Shown piece by piece: positions 26,765 to 35,228 of a stretch of DNA of 64,000 bases. Numbering within the stretch: position 1 is the first letter of the stretch; each line of letters starts with the position of its first letter. The stretch is from Streptomyces sp. Y2F8-2 (GTDB lineage: Bacteria > Actinomycetota > Actinomycetes > Streptomycetales > Streptomycetaceae): NCBI RefSeq assembly GCF_014905555.1, contig NZ_BNGS01000003.1:496001-560000 (forward strand), in the 5' to 3' direction. Made by a program: the position numbers and the translations under genes. Below the pieces are notes generated by a model, which searched no databases, was not told the DNA's origin, and saw only the letters and a program-made list of their open reading frames with translations.

Positions 26765-27655
26765 ATGCTTCCGCTGCTCCTCGCCTTACTGATGGCGGTC
26801 TCCGTCGCCGGTGTCCTGCTCGGCGTCCGGATGATCCGCGCGGACGCGAAGCTGCCGAGCGATCTCACACTCGCCCTGGAGGTCGGCGCGACCCGGGTCT
26901 CCAAGGCGGGCTCGGCCGTCGACCGCCTCGGCATCCGCTTCGCCCCACTCGTGCTGCGCCTGATGGGTCCGCGCCGCGTCGAGGCCAAACGCCGCCGCAT
27001 CGACATGGCGGGCAACCCCGGCGGCCTGACCCTGAACCGCTACGCCGCACGCCGGGCGGTCTACGGCATCTTCGGCCTGGTCCTCGGCCTGATGTTCCTC
27101 ACGAACGGCCAACTGCTCTTCGCCGCCGCTACGTTCGCCTTCGGGCTGTTCGCCGCCGACGCCCTGATCTGGCAGGCCATCCGCGAACGCAAGGACGTCA
27201 TCGACCGCACCCTGCCGGACTTCCTGGACGTCCTCGCGGTCGTCGTCTCGGCCGGCCTCGGCTTCCGGCAGGCCCTCGACCGGGTCGCGGAGAAGTACGA
27301 GGGCCCCTGGGCGGACGAACTGCGCATCACCCTGCGTCAGATGGACATGGGCGTCAGCCGCCGCCAGGCCTTCGACGAACTGCGCAGGCGCAACTCCTCC
27401 GAACAGGTCGCACAGTTCGTCTCCGCGCTGCAACAGGGCGAGGAGCTGGGCTCGCCCATCGCCGAAACCCTCATCCAGCTGGCCACGGACATGCGCCGCA
27501 CGGACGCCCAGAACGCCCGCCGCCGCGCCGCCAAGACGATCCCCAAGGCCACGCTGGTCACCCTGGTGTTCATGCTCCCGGCGACGATGATCCTGATCGC
27601 GACGGGGATGTTCCTGGGGTCGGGGACGGACTTCGGATCGATTCTGGGCCGATGA
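26765..27655 (+). CDS. TadC pilus platform protein
   Basis: A 296-residue F-domain membrane protein, paralogue of TadB. N-terminal span MLPLLLALLMAVSVAGVLLG, two central spans (AVYGIFGLVLGLMFL...), the F domain RTLPDFLDVLAVVVSAGLGFRQAL, and a final span. Good AGGGGGAG site. Its stop overlaps the histidine kinase start (ATGA), so the two-component system is translated with the pilus genes. Confidence 0.92.
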   Translation: MLPLLLALLMAVSVAGVLLGVRMIRADAKLPSDLTLALEVGATRVSKAGSAVDRLGIRFAPLVLRLMGPRRVEAKRRRIDMAGNPGGLTLNRYAARRAVYGIFGLVLGLMFLTNGQLLFAAATFAFGLFAADALIWQAIRERKDVIDRTLPDFLDVLAVVVSAGLGFRQALDRVAEKYEGPWADELRITLRQMDMGVSRRQAFDELRRRNSSEQVAQFVSALQQGEELGSPIAETLIQLATDMRRTDAQNARRRAAKTIPKATLVTLVFMLPATMILIATGMFLGSGTDFGSILGR

Positions 27656-28956
27656 CGATGAGCCGCACGGGTCACCCCGCCCCCGGGTACTTGGAGGACG
27701 ACGCCCCCGCTCCCGCCAGCGTCCGCCTTCAGCTCGGCGCGCTCCAGGCGCTGTGCCGCCAGACCGTGGCCGTACGCCTCGCCCTGATCGTGATCGGTAC
27801 ACCCTTCGCCCTGGCCAACACGCCCGAAGACGGCCCCCGCTACGCCGTTGTCGCGGCAGCCGTCCTCGGCGTCACGGCCTCGTACGCCGTGCTCCGTGAC
27901 TGGAACCGCGTGGGCCCGCGCCTGCTCGCGCACCCCACGCTGATGGCGCTGGACCTGCTCTTCGTCGCCACACTGCTCCTGACCGCCTCCCCGGCCTCCC
28001 CCCTCGCGTACGCCACGGCCTGCACGCCCTTGCTCTCCGGCCTGCTGTACGGCTGGCGCGGCGCGGGAGTCCTCACGGGTCTGCAACTCGCGGTGGTGTT
28101 CTCGGTCTTCCGGGCTTGGGAACACCACCCAGGCGCGGCTACCAGCACGCTCCTCATCGCCGGTTTCTGCGTCGCCGCCGGCATCATCGGCGTGACCTTG
28201 CGCAACCTGATGTTCCGTTTCGGCGCGGCCGGCGAGGCGCTGTCCCAAGCCAATGCCCGCCTCGCCGCCGCGGAGGCGGTGGAGTCCGAACGGGCCCGCC
28301 TGGCCAGGGAGATGCACGACTCGGTGGCGAAGACGCTGCACGGCCTGGCCCTGGCGGCACAGGCGCTGGCCGCCTCGGCGGACCACGGCGACCCGGACAC
28401 GCTCAAGCGCCAGGCCATGCTGGTCGCCGGGGCCGCACGCAGAGCGGCGGCGGAGTCCCGCGACCTGCTCTCCGATCTGCGCCGCCGTACGGGCGTCACA
28501 CCGGATCAGCTGGACCTGGCGGCCGAACTCGCCCTGCTGACCGACGATTTCGAGAGCCGCACCGGCACGACGGTGGCCCTGCGAAAACCGGAAGCCACCC
28601 CGCTCCTGCCGTACACGACCGCCCAGCACGTCCTGGCGATCGTCTCGGAGGCACTGGAGAACACCCACCGCCACGCCCGAGCGAGCCGGGTACGGATCGA
28701 ACTCGAAGCGCCCGACAGCGCCGCGCTGGACCTGCGGGTGGAAGACGACGGTGTCGGCCTGCCCCCGTCGGCCACGCCCGAGAGCCTGGCGAAAACCGGC
28801 CACTTCGGCCTGCTCGGCATGACGGAACGCGCCGCGTCCCTGGGCGGCCACCTCAGCCTGGGCCGCTCACCGCTGGGCGGCGCCGAGATCCACCTGCACG
28901 TCCCCCTCCCCGCGACCGCTTCCCCCACCCCGCAAGAGGAGGCCGCACATGCCTGA
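27652..28956 (+). CDS. NarL-type sensor histidine kinase of the pilus locus
   Basis: A 434-residue kinase: four to six N-terminal membrane spans (about 40-185), a coiled-coil (ALSQANARLAAAEAVESERA), the HisKA_3 phosphoacceptor in REMHDSVAKTLHGLAL (His about residue 223), and a HATPase domain with ENTHRHARA and EDDGVGLPP plus GLLGMTERA. No extracytoplasmic sensor domain of note, so it probably senses a membrane-associated cue. ATGA overlap with tadC and an eight-base overlap with the response regulator; presumably adjusts pilus expression. Confidence 0.9.
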   Translation: MTMSRTGHPAPGYLEDDAPAPASVRLQLGALQALCRQTVAVRLALIVIGTPFALANTPEDGPRYAVVAAAVLGVTASYAVLRDWNRVGPRLLAHPTLMALDLLFVATLLLTASPASPLAYATACTPLLSGLLYGWRGAGVLTGLQLAVVFSVFRAWEHHPGAATSTLLIAGFCVAAGIIGVTLRNLMFRFGAAGEALSQANARLAAAEAVESERARLAREMHDSVAKTLHGLALAAQALAASADHGDPDTLKRQAMLVAGAARRAAAESRDLLSDLRRRTGVTPDQLDLAAELALLTDDFESRTGTTVALRKPEATPLLPYTTAQHVLAIVSEALENTHRHARASRVRIELEAPDSAALDLRVEDDGVGLPPSATPESLAKTGHFGLLGMTERAASLGGHLSLGRSPLGGAEIHLHVPLPATASPTPQEEAAHA

Positions 28957-29704
28957 CCTCCCTGACCAGGCACATCCCGGCCCGCGTCTGCGCGTCCTCG
29001 TGGCCGACGACAATCCCGTCGTCCGGGCGGGCCTGACCGCCCTGCTGACCGTCCACCACGACATCGAGGTGGTCGCGGAGGCGGCGGACGGCACCCAGGC
29101 CCTCACGTACGCCGCCCGGCACCGTCCCGACGTCGTCCTCCTGGACCACCGCATGCCGGGCCTGGACGGCCTGACGGCACTGCCGCGACTGGCCGCCCAG
29201 GCCCCCGTCATGATGCTGACGTACAGCAGAGAACCCGAGGTGGTGGCGGAGGCACTGCGCCGCGGGGCCTCGGGCTACCTGGTCCACGGGGAGTTCACGG
29301 CGGCGGAACTGATCGCGGCCGTACGGGGTCTCAGGGAGGGCCGGCGGACGGTGTCCCCGTGCGCTGTCCGGTCTTCGCTCGGCGTTTCCTACGAAGAAAA
29401 GGAAGTCTCTTCGCACCTGCAACCAGTTGTGGCACAGTCGCCGGGGGTTTCGCCCGCCCGGGCCGTGGGGCTGCGGCGCCGTGCCGCGGGGTGGCCGGCC
29501 TTCGGGCTGAGTTCGAGGGAGGTGGAGGTCATGGACCTCATCGCGGCCGGTATGAACAACCGGCAGATCGCCGCCGCCTGCTTCATCAGCGAGAAGACGG
29601 TCAAGAACCACATCAACCGCATCTTCGCGAAGCTGCACAGTTCATCGCGGAGCGAAGCGATCGCTCACTGGCTGGGGACGGCTCGGGAGGGATGGAGCCG
29701 ATGA
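28949..29704 (+). CDS. LuxR-type response regulator lacking the receiver lysine
   Basis: A 251-residue regulator. Receiver domain: acidic pair in VADDNPVVRAG, phospho-Asp in VVLLDHRMPG, Thr in MMLTYS. The conserved switch lysine after GYL is replaced (ASGYLVHGEF reads His-Gly), an unusual change. A ~45-residue low-complexity linker precedes a C-terminal LuxR HTH (FGLSSREVEVMDLIAAGMNN ... SEKTVKNHINRIF). Overlaps the kinase gene by eight bases. Likely activator of the pilin genes that follow or of the whole locus. Confidence 0.9.
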   Translation: MPDLPDQAHPGPRLRVLVADDNPVVRAGLTALLTVHHDIEVVAEAADGTQALTYAARHRPDVVLLDHRMPGLDGLTALPRLAAQAPVMMLTYSREPEVVAEALRRGASGYLVHGEFTAAELIAAVRGLREGRRTVSPCAVRSSLGVSYEEKEVSSHLQPVVAQSPGVSPARAVGLRRRAAGWPAFGLSSREVEVMDLIAAGMNNRQIAAACFISEKTVKNHINRIFAKLHSSSRSEAIAHWLGTAREGWSR

Positions 29705-29815
29705 GCGCGCCGACGCCCGGAAGTTGGGCCCCTGGACCCACGAAGAGTGAGGGCGCTCTCACCTACGGTGTTTCGGTTGGTGGTTGCCGCATCGGGTGGG
29801 AGGGCCGGGGCCGTG

Positions 29816-30031
29816 ATGAGCAGGATCAGGCGCGGGGTGGGTACATGGGGGCGGACCGTGGGGGCCCGGATGCGGGGGGCTGGGCGGGACGCGGGGGCGG
29901 GGTTCGTGGAGTATGCCGGGTTGATGATCATCATCGCCGGAATCTTCACGATGATCGACGGGCTCGGCCTCGACGGCGCGATCTCAGGGGCCATCATGCG
30001 TGCCGTGAACAGCGTCATCGGTGGCGGCTGA
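29816..30031 (+). CDS. Flp-type pilin
   Basis: A 71-residue prepilin, the probable major subunit of the Tad pilus. Basic leader MSRIRRGVGTWGRTVGARMR, then AGAGFVEYAGLMIIIAGIFT: cleavage after Gly with Ala at +1 and Glu-Tyr at +5/+6, exactly the Flp signature, and a single hydrophobic helix, ending ISGAIMRAVNSVIGGG. Start taken at ATG 29816; GGGAGGG lies 11 bases upstream, and GTG 29813 is equally possible. The product is processed by a TadV-like peptidase that is not encoded in this window. Confidence 0.88.
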   Translation: MSRIRRGVGTWGRTVGARMRGAGRDAGAGFVEYAGLMIIIAGIFTMIDGLGLDGAISGAIMRAVNSVIGGG

Positions 30032-30636
30032 GCGCACGGCATTTGGCGGACGACCGGGGACAGACTCTCCCCCTCTACATCTGGCTGACAGGGATCCTGT
30101 TGTTCGCCGCGTTCGCCTTCTTCGCCTTCGCCCAAGCAGCGTCCGCTCGCAATGGAGCTCAATCCGCGGCGGACGCTGCCGCCTTGGCGGCGGCACAGGA
30201 CGCCCGGGACCAGCTGATGGACCGCATCCAGGCGACCGTTGGGCAAGAGGACGACTGGCTGACCTGGTTGGGCGGCCGGCTGCCCGCTGACGACGGAGCC
30301 ACCGCCGCCGCGCAGCGATTGGCTGCTGAGAACGACTCGGCCCTCGAGGGCGAAGCCCAGCCGGTGACCAGGGGCGGCTATCCCGGATTCCAGGTGGCTG
30401 TGCGGACGAACTACACGGTGGGTGATTCGGTCATTCCCGGTACGGAGGGCATGCATGCGAAGGCCCATGCCATTGCAGTCATCGAACCGCGCTGCGACTT
30501 CGACGCGAAAGCGGACCCCAAGAAACCTGTGCAACTGAACTGCGACGGCCAGACCGTGGACATCGACCCCGAGAAGTTCAAACCGGTCGACCTTCCTGAC
30601 GCGTCCGTGCTGTTCTCCGTGCATCTGGCCGAGTGA
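30028..30636 (+). CDS. TadG-like pilus-associated protein, unusual start
   Basis: About 202 residues: short basic leader, DDRGQTLPLYIWLTGILLFA membrane helix, then AARNGAQSAADAAALAAAQDA-like helical segment and an extracytoplasmic domain with two cysteines (PRCDFDAKADP, LNCDGQ). This is the Streptomyces 'RGQ-x-x-P-x-Y' TadG-type family. No ATG or GTG is available in frame between the flp stop and the membrane helix. The likely start is CTG 30028, overlapping the flp TGA as CTGA, or TTG 30043. The processing-site Glu is absent, so it may remain membrane-anchored. Confidence 0.75.
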   Translation: MSARHLADDRGQTLPLYIWLTGILLFAAFAFFAFAQAASARNGAQSAADAAALAAAQDARDQLMDRIQATVGQEDDWLTWLGGRLPADDGATAAAQRLAAENDSALEGEAQPVTRGGYPGFQVAVRTNYTVGDSVIPGTEGMHAKAHAIAVIEPRCDFDAKADPKKPVQLNCDGQTVDIDPEKFKPVDLPDASVLFSVHLAE

Positions 30637-30651
30637 AAGGAAGCCGTACCG

Positions 30652-31239
30652 ATGGATTTTCGGCACACCATGAAGGGCCGCAGGGCGCTGAGCGCGGTCG
30701 CGATCACCGCCGGGCTGCTCCTTACGGTGGCCGGTTGCGGTGGGGGAGGCGATGAGAAGTCGGACAAGGATGCCACGACCTCCGCCGCACCCTCTCGGAG
30801 CAGCAGCGGTCAGAAGACGTCGCAGGCGCCCCAGGCGGACCAGGTGCTCGCCGAGGTCAAAGGGGAGAACGGGCTGACGCTCACAGTCACCTCGGCCCGG
30901 CGCGACAGCGGGGGCTTCGTGACCGTGGAGGGGACGGTCACGAACAACACCGGCACGCTGTGGGTCGCCGCGAACTGGCGCGGCAACGAACAGGAGCTGA
31001 AGAGGAACGGCGGCTCCATCGCCGGGGCGAGCCTGATCGACCAACAGGGCAAGAAGAGGTACCTGATCCTGCGCGACACTTCCGGCAGGTGCCTGTGCAC
31101 GCAGTTCACCGGCGGTGTGCGGGAAGGCGCGACCGCACAATGGTTCGCTCAGTTCCCCGCCCCGCCCGAAGGCACCAGCAAGGTCGACTTCCAGGTGGGC
31201 GCCATGCCGCCGGCCTCCATCGAGATCTCCGAGGGGTGA
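30652..31239 (+). CDS. Lipoprotein of the pilus locus
   Basis: A 195-residue lipoprotein: signal peptide with lipobox LTVAGC (Cys about residue 29), then a Gly/Asp/Ser/Lys-rich spacer. A beta-rich domain follows (LTLTVTSARRDSGGFVTVEG), resembling the DUF4352-like immunoglobulin folds of surface lipoproteins, with CLC in its middle. AAAGGAAG site upstream; six bases to the OmpA gene. Probably anchors or stabilises the pilus/OmpA complex at the outer face of the membrane (inference). Confidence 0.82.
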   Translation: MDFRHTMKGRRALSAVAITAGLLLTVAGCGGGGDEKSDKDATTSAAPSRSSSGQKTSQAPQADQVLAEVKGENGLTLTVTSARRDSGGFVTVEGTVTNNTGTLWVAANWRGNEQELKRNGGSIAGASLIDQQGKKRYLILRDTSGRCLCTQFTGGVREGATAQWFAQFPAPPEGTSKVDFQVGAMPPASIEISEG

Positions 31240-31245
31240 GAGAGC

Positions 31246-31917
31246 ATGCCCCCCGCCGCTCGCACCGCCATGACCGCCCTCACGGCTCTTGCCGTCCTCA
31301 CCGCGCTCTCGTTGGCCGTGCCGTCGGCCTCCGCCGACGACAACCCCAGCGCACCCCCCGGCACCGTAACCACCTCCCCACCCCCCTCCATCGACCCCGC
31401 CAGCCCGGGGCTGAAGCTCGCCGACGGGGCCGTTCTCGCGCCCGCCAAGGTGCTGGACATCAAGTCCGTCGTGGAGGACCTCGGCGGTGAGGAGCGCCGC
31501 GAGGACACCAACGAGAACGTCACCTTCGCGCTCCAGGCGGAAGTGCTGTTCCCCAAGGACAGTTCCAAGCTGAACCCGGAGGCGCGTTCCCGTATCGACG
31601 CGATCGCGGACGAGATCAAGAAGCAGAACGGGACCACCGTCCGCGTCTTCGGCTTCACCGACAACCTCGGTTCGTACGCCCACGGCCTGACCCTGTCCAA
31701 ACAGCGCGCGGAGGCGGTCCACGACCAACTCGCCGCCCGTCTCGGCGGCAACGTCACCTTCGAGGTGCGCGGCTACAGCGAGGACTACCCGATCGCGGAC
31801 AACTCCACCGAGGAGGGCCGCCGCAAGAACCGCCGGGTGGAGGTGTCGTTCCCGAGGGGCGGCTCGGCGGGTGCCAGTACGTCGGGCGACGGCGGCGCGG
31901 CGATTTCCGGCGGCTGA
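31246..31917 (+). CDS. Secreted OmpA-domain protein
   Basis: A 223-residue exported protein: signal peptide (about 1-28, ALSLAVPSASADD), Pro-rich linker, and an OmpA/MotB peptidoglycan-binding domain: FALQAEVLFPKDSSKLN, VRVFGFTDNLGSYAHGLTLSKQRAEAV and the terminal NRRVEVSF. A Gly/Ser-rich tail follows. Binds diaminopimelate peptidoglycan in known relatives. Last gene of the Tad locus; with the lipoprotein it may tether the pilus apparatus to the wall. Confidence 0.9.
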   Translation: MPPAARTAMTALTALAVLTALSLAVPSASADDNPSAPPGTVTTSPPPSIDPASPGLKLADGAVLAPAKVLDIKSVVEDLGGEERREDTNENVTFALQAEVLFPKDSSKLNPEARSRIDAIADEIKKQNGTTVRVFGFTDNLGSYAHGLTLSKQRAEAVHDQLAARLGGNVTFEVRGYSEDYPIADNSTEEGRRKNRRVEVSFPRGGSAGASTSGDGGAAISGG

Positions 31918-31999
31918 CACTCCGGGAGGAACCGATCAGGAGACGCCTGCGCTGAGTACCGTGGGCGCCGGTGCCGGTCGGACGTCGATGAGGTGGGCC

Positions 32000-32575
32000 A
32001 TGAGGAAGATCGTCCTGATGATGTCGGTGTCCCTCGACGGCTATATGGAGGGCCCGAACCGTGAGATCGACTGGCATGTCGTCGACGACGAAGTCCACCA
32101 GCACTTCAACGACGTCCTGAAGGAGATGGGCGCCTTCCTCGAGGGGCGGGTCACCTACGAGCTCATGGCCGGCTACTGGCCCGACGCCGACCGGGACCCC
32201 GACGCCTCCGCACCCGTCGTCGAGTTCGCACGCATCTGGCGGAACATGCCGAAGGTCGTGTTCTCCCGCACCCTCCAGCACGCCGACCGGCACACCACCA
32301 TCGTCCGCGACGTGGTCGTCGACGACATCCTCGCGCTCAAGGCACAGGACGGCGGCGACCTCGCGCTCGGCGGCGCCCAACTGGCCGCGGAGTTCCTGCG
32401 GCACGACCTCGTCGACGAGTTCCGCGTGTACGTCCACCCGGTCCTCCTCGGCCGCGGCCATCGACTGTTCACGGAGGGCGACGCACTCACCGCCCTCCGG
32501 CTGATCGACTCCCGCCGGTTCGGCAACGGTGTCGTGCTTCTGCACTACGAGCGCCCGGAGACGGGCAGCCGGTAA
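32000..32575 (+). CDS. Dihydrofolate reductase-like (RibD C-terminal) protein
   Basis: A 191-residue NADPH-binding reductase-fold protein: MSVSLDGYMEGPNREIDW at the N-terminus, GRVTYELMAGYWP, and LALGGAQLAAEFLRHDLVDEF with the glycine pair near the cofactor. Such YwjB/YyaP-like proteins are common in Streptomyces; substrate unknown and true DHFR activity unlikely. Start ATG 32000 after GAGGTGG; longer upstream frame ignored. Confidence 0.88.
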   Translation: MRKIVLMMSVSLDGYMEGPNREIDWHVVDDEVHQHFNDVLKEMGAFLEGRVTYELMAGYWPDADRDPDASAPVVEFARIWRNMPKVVFSRTLQHADRHTTIVRDVVVDDILALKAQDGGDLALGGAQLAAEFLRHDLVDEFRVYVHPVLLGRGHRLFTEGDALTALRLIDSRRFGNGVVLLHYERPETGSR

Positions 32576-32615
32576 AGGTGTTGCCCGGCCGGGAGCCGCT
32601 GGGTAGGAAGGCCGC

Positions 32616-33479
32616 ATGACTGGACTCGGTGCTGTGTTCCGCCCCCAACTGCCCCCGGAGCGACTGCGGACCATCGCGCGGCTCGCGGAGGAGGCGGGCC
32701 TGGAGGAGCTGTGGCTGTGGGAGGACTGCTTCCTGGAAGGGGGAATCTCCACGGCGTCCGCCGCGCTCGCCTGGACCGAACGGCTGCGCGTGGGCGTCGG
32801 ACTGCTGCCCGTCCCGCTCAGGAACGTCGCCCTCACCGCGATGGAGGCCGCCACGCTCGAGCGCATGTTCCCCGGGCGGGCCGCCCTCTGCGTCGGGCAC
32901 GGTGTCCAGAGCTGGATGGGACAGGTCGGTGCCCGCGCCGAGTCACCCATGACGCTGCTGAGGGAGTACCTGGACGCGCTGCGGGCCCTGCTGCGCGGCG
33001 AGCGGGTCACCACGGACGGGCGGTACGTGAAGCTGGACGACGTCGCCCTGGACTGGCCGCCGGCGCAGGCCGTCCGCGTCCTCGCCGGTGTCACCGGTCC
33101 GCGCTCGCTGCGGCTGTCCGGTGAGGCGGCGGACGGCACGCTCCTCACCGCCGCCACGTCACCGGAGGGCGTGCGGGCGGCCCGTGGGATCGTCGACGAG
33201 GGACGCGCGGCGGCCGGCCGCAGCGACCCCCACCCCGTCGTCGTCTACCTCCGTGCCGCCACCGGCCCGGACGCCGCCGCCCGGGTGCGCGCCGAGATCG
33301 AGCAGGAGGGCGGGGCGACACATGGCGTGGCAGGAGACGCGGGCACGGTCGCCAAGGCCGTTCAGCGGCTCGCGGACGCGGGCGCCGACACGGTGGTCCT
33401 GCAGCCGACCGGTGACGAGCCGGACCCGGAGGGGTTCGTGCGGTTCGTGGCCGAGGAGGTACGGCCGCTCGTGCCGTAG
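32616..33479 (+). CDS. LLM-class, probably F420-dependent, oxidoreductase
   Basis: A 287-residue bacterial luciferase-like barrel: LRVGVGLLPVPLRNVALTAM, RAALCVGHGVQSWM and a C-terminal DTVVLQPTGDEPDPEGFV. Residue pattern fits the F420 branch frequent in actinobacteria. It lies 40 bases after the reductase-like gene; the two may form a unit. Substrate unknown. Confidence 0.85.
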   Translation: MTGLGAVFRPQLPPERLRTIARLAEEAGLEELWLWEDCFLEGGISTASAALAWTERLRVGVGLLPVPLRNVALTAMEAATLERMFPGRAALCVGHGVQSWMGQVGARAESPMTLLREYLDALRALLRGERVTTDGRYVKLDDVALDWPPAQAVRVLAGVTGPRSLRLSGEAADGTLLTAATSPEGVRAARGIVDEGRAAAGRSDPHPVVVYLRAATGPDAAARVRAEIEQEGGATHGVAGDAGTVAKAVQRLADAGADTVVLQPTGDEPDPEGFVRFVAEEVRPLVP

Positions 33480-33514
33480 GCCGCCCGGCCCGCCGGGCCG
33501 GTTCCGGTGCTGGG

Positions 33515-33544
33515 CCGGTCATCCGTAATCCGGTCATCCGTAAT
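33515..33544. repeat. 15-bp perfect direct repeat
   Basis: CCGGTCATCCGTAAT occurs twice in tandem (33515-33529, 33530-33544), 40 bases upstream of the methyltransferase start. It could be a regulator site or simple slippage. Confidence 0.7.
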
Positions 33545-33584
33545 TCGGTCGCGTCCGCTCACGTGGCGCTGGGAAGATCACGGC

Positions 33585-34355
33585 ATGTCCACCCACCGTT
33601 CGTTCGAAGAGCTCGTCCGCGAGGCCGTCGAGGCCCCGGTCGAGGGCTGGGACTTCTCCTGGTTCGAGGGGCGGGCCACCGAGGAGCGGCCGCCGTGGGG
33701 GTACGCCCGGTCGATGGCGCGGCGGCTCGCCCGCGCGTCCGCCGCGCTCGACGTCCAGACCGGGGGAGGAGAGGTCCTGGCCTCCGCGCCGACGCTGCCG
33801 CCGGTCACCGTCGCGACCGAGGGCTGGCCGCCGAACGTCGCCAAGGCCACCGCTCGGCTGCATCCGCGCGGTGCGGTGGTCGTCGCCTCGGCGGAGGATG
33901 CGCCGCTTCCGTTCGCGGACGCCGCGTTCGACCTGGTCACCAGCCGGCACCCGGTGCGCACCTACTGGGGCGAGATCGCACGTGTGCTGCGCCCGGGTGG
34001 CACGTACTTCTCGCAGCAGGTCGGCCCGGCGAGCGCCTTCGAGGTCGTCGAGTACTTCCTCGGACCGCAGCCGGAGGAGGTGCGCGGCGGACGCGATCCG
34101 CGGCGGGCGTGCGCGGAGGCCGAAGCGGCCGGCCTGGACGTCGCGGATCTGCGGGAGGCCCGGTTGCGCATGGAGTTCCGCGACATCGGGGCCGTCGTGC
34201 ACTTCCTGCGCAAAGTGATCTGGATGGTGCCGGACTTCACCGTGGAGCGGTACGAAGAGCGGTTGCGGTCCCTGCACGAGCGGATCGTGTCGGAGGGGCC
34301 GTTCCTCGCGCACAGCACGCGGTTCCTGATCGAGGCGCGCAAGCCGGGGACGTAG
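33585..34355 (+). CDS. Class I SAM-dependent methyltransferase
   Basis: A 256-residue methyltransferase: a helical N-terminal region, then a Rossmann fold with VLASAPTLPPVTVATEG as motif I region (the glycines are reduced here), AEDAPLPFADAAFDLVTSRH as motif II and VLRPGGTYFSQQV as motif III. C-terminal FLRKVIWMVPDFTVERY. Small-molecule substrate unknown. No ribosome-binding site of note before ATG 33585. Confidence 0.85.
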   Translation: MSTHRSFEELVREAVEAPVEGWDFSWFEGRATEERPPWGYARSMARRLARASAALDVQTGGGEVLASAPTLPPVTVATEGWPPNVAKATARLHPRGAVVVASAEDAPLPFADAAFDLVTSRHPVRTYWGEIARVLRPGGTYFSQQVGPASAFEVVEYFLGPQPEEVRGGRDPRRACAEAEAAGLDVADLREARLRMEFRDIGAVVHFLRKVIWMVPDFTVERYEERLRSLHERIVSEGPFLAHSTRFLIEARKPGT

Positions 34356-34440
34356 ATTTTCCGCATCGTTATGGGGCCGACTCCCGTCGGTTGCGGTGGC
34401 TCGTGTAAGTTCAGACCAAGGTAAATTCGCGTAAGTGAAG

Positions 34441-34462
34441 CTGCGCGGGCGGAACCGCGCAG
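34441..34462. terminator. Hairpin between convergent genes
   Basis: CTGCGCGG (34441-34448) and CCGCGCAG (34455-34462) form an 8-bp stem with a six-base loop, between the methyltransferase (+) and the DUF192 gene (-). Confidence 0.6.
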
Positions 34463-34504
34463 TGGAGGGGGCTGCGCGGCGCCGCCCTCCGTGCCGGTGC
34501 GGCG

Positions 34505-34840
34505 TCACGGATCCCGTACGACGACTCGTACGCCGCGTCTGATCCCCCAGCGCTCCATCGCCCCGGCCTCCGCCTCCAGGACGTGGCGCGCACGCGGGCG
34601 GGGCAGGCCGATGCGGCCCGGCGGCATCGTCCGTACCGCCAGGACCCGCAAGGTCCGGTCCAGATACGCCACATCGATCGGGAACCGCATCCCCAGGGTG
34701 TGCACCGCGCTCGCCGGACTCAGCAGCAGCGCCCCGTCGATCCCGTCGCGCCCGAGCAGCCCGCGCCGCCGGGCCCGCGCGGACCGTGCGACCTCCAGTG
34801 GCACCGGGCGGGGCGTCTCCGGTGTGGTGAGCGTGGGCAC
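34505..34840 (-). CDS. DUF192 protein
   Basis: A 111-residue DUF192 family protein: RGLLGRDGIDGALLL, then VHTLGMRFPIDVAYLD and a C-terminal HVLEAEAGAMERWGI segment, all typical. It lacks the export signal often found on this family, so it is probably cytosolic. Function not established. Found close to Tad pilus genes here, which may or may not be meaningful. Confidence 0.85.
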   Translation of the reverse strand: MPTLTTPETPRPVPLEVARSARARRRGLLGRDGIDGALLLSPASAVHTLGMRFPIDVAYLDRTLRVLAVRTMPPGRIGLPRPRARHVLEAEAGAMERWGIRRGVRVVVRDP

Positions 34841-35124
34841 GACTGCGACGTTAGCGGCGGCGTCAAGTGGGGCTTCTGGCGCGAGTCACTCGGGCGGAGT
34901 AGGGCGGGGCATGTCGCCGGGTGACTCATAGGAGGGCGCAGACCCCTTGGATCCCTGGGGTTTCGGCCGGATTACCCGGGAATCCGCCGGGTTTCGGCCA
35001 TGATCAGGCGCTGAATGAGGGGTTCCGAGGCCATCGGGGCGTTGCCGGGTGATTTCGGAGAGTAGTTGTTGTACGCCAATGCGCGCGGGATCCCTTACGA
35101 AGGGTTATGGTGGAAACCCCCCCT

Positions 35125-35165
35125 CGGGCCGGTCCGTCTCCCCCCCACGGACCGGCCCGTTTTCC
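35125..35165 (+). terminator. Intrinsic terminator with no annotated gene upstream
   Basis: A 13-bp perfect stem (35125-35137 with 35147-35159), a nine-base loop and TTTTCCTTT directly after. This is the most classical intrinsic terminator in the window, yet no recognised plus-strand gene lies upstream within 750 bases. Confidence 0.8.
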
Positions 35166-35190
35166 TTTCCGCCCGCGGGCGGCCCCTGCG

Positions 35191-35228
35191 CCGCGTATCA
35201 CCGAAGGTGCCGCGTATCACCGAAGGTC
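35191..35228. repeat. 19-bp tandem duplication
   Basis: CCGCGTATCACCGAAGGT plus one base is present at 35191-35209 and again at 35210-35228. Confidence 0.85.
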
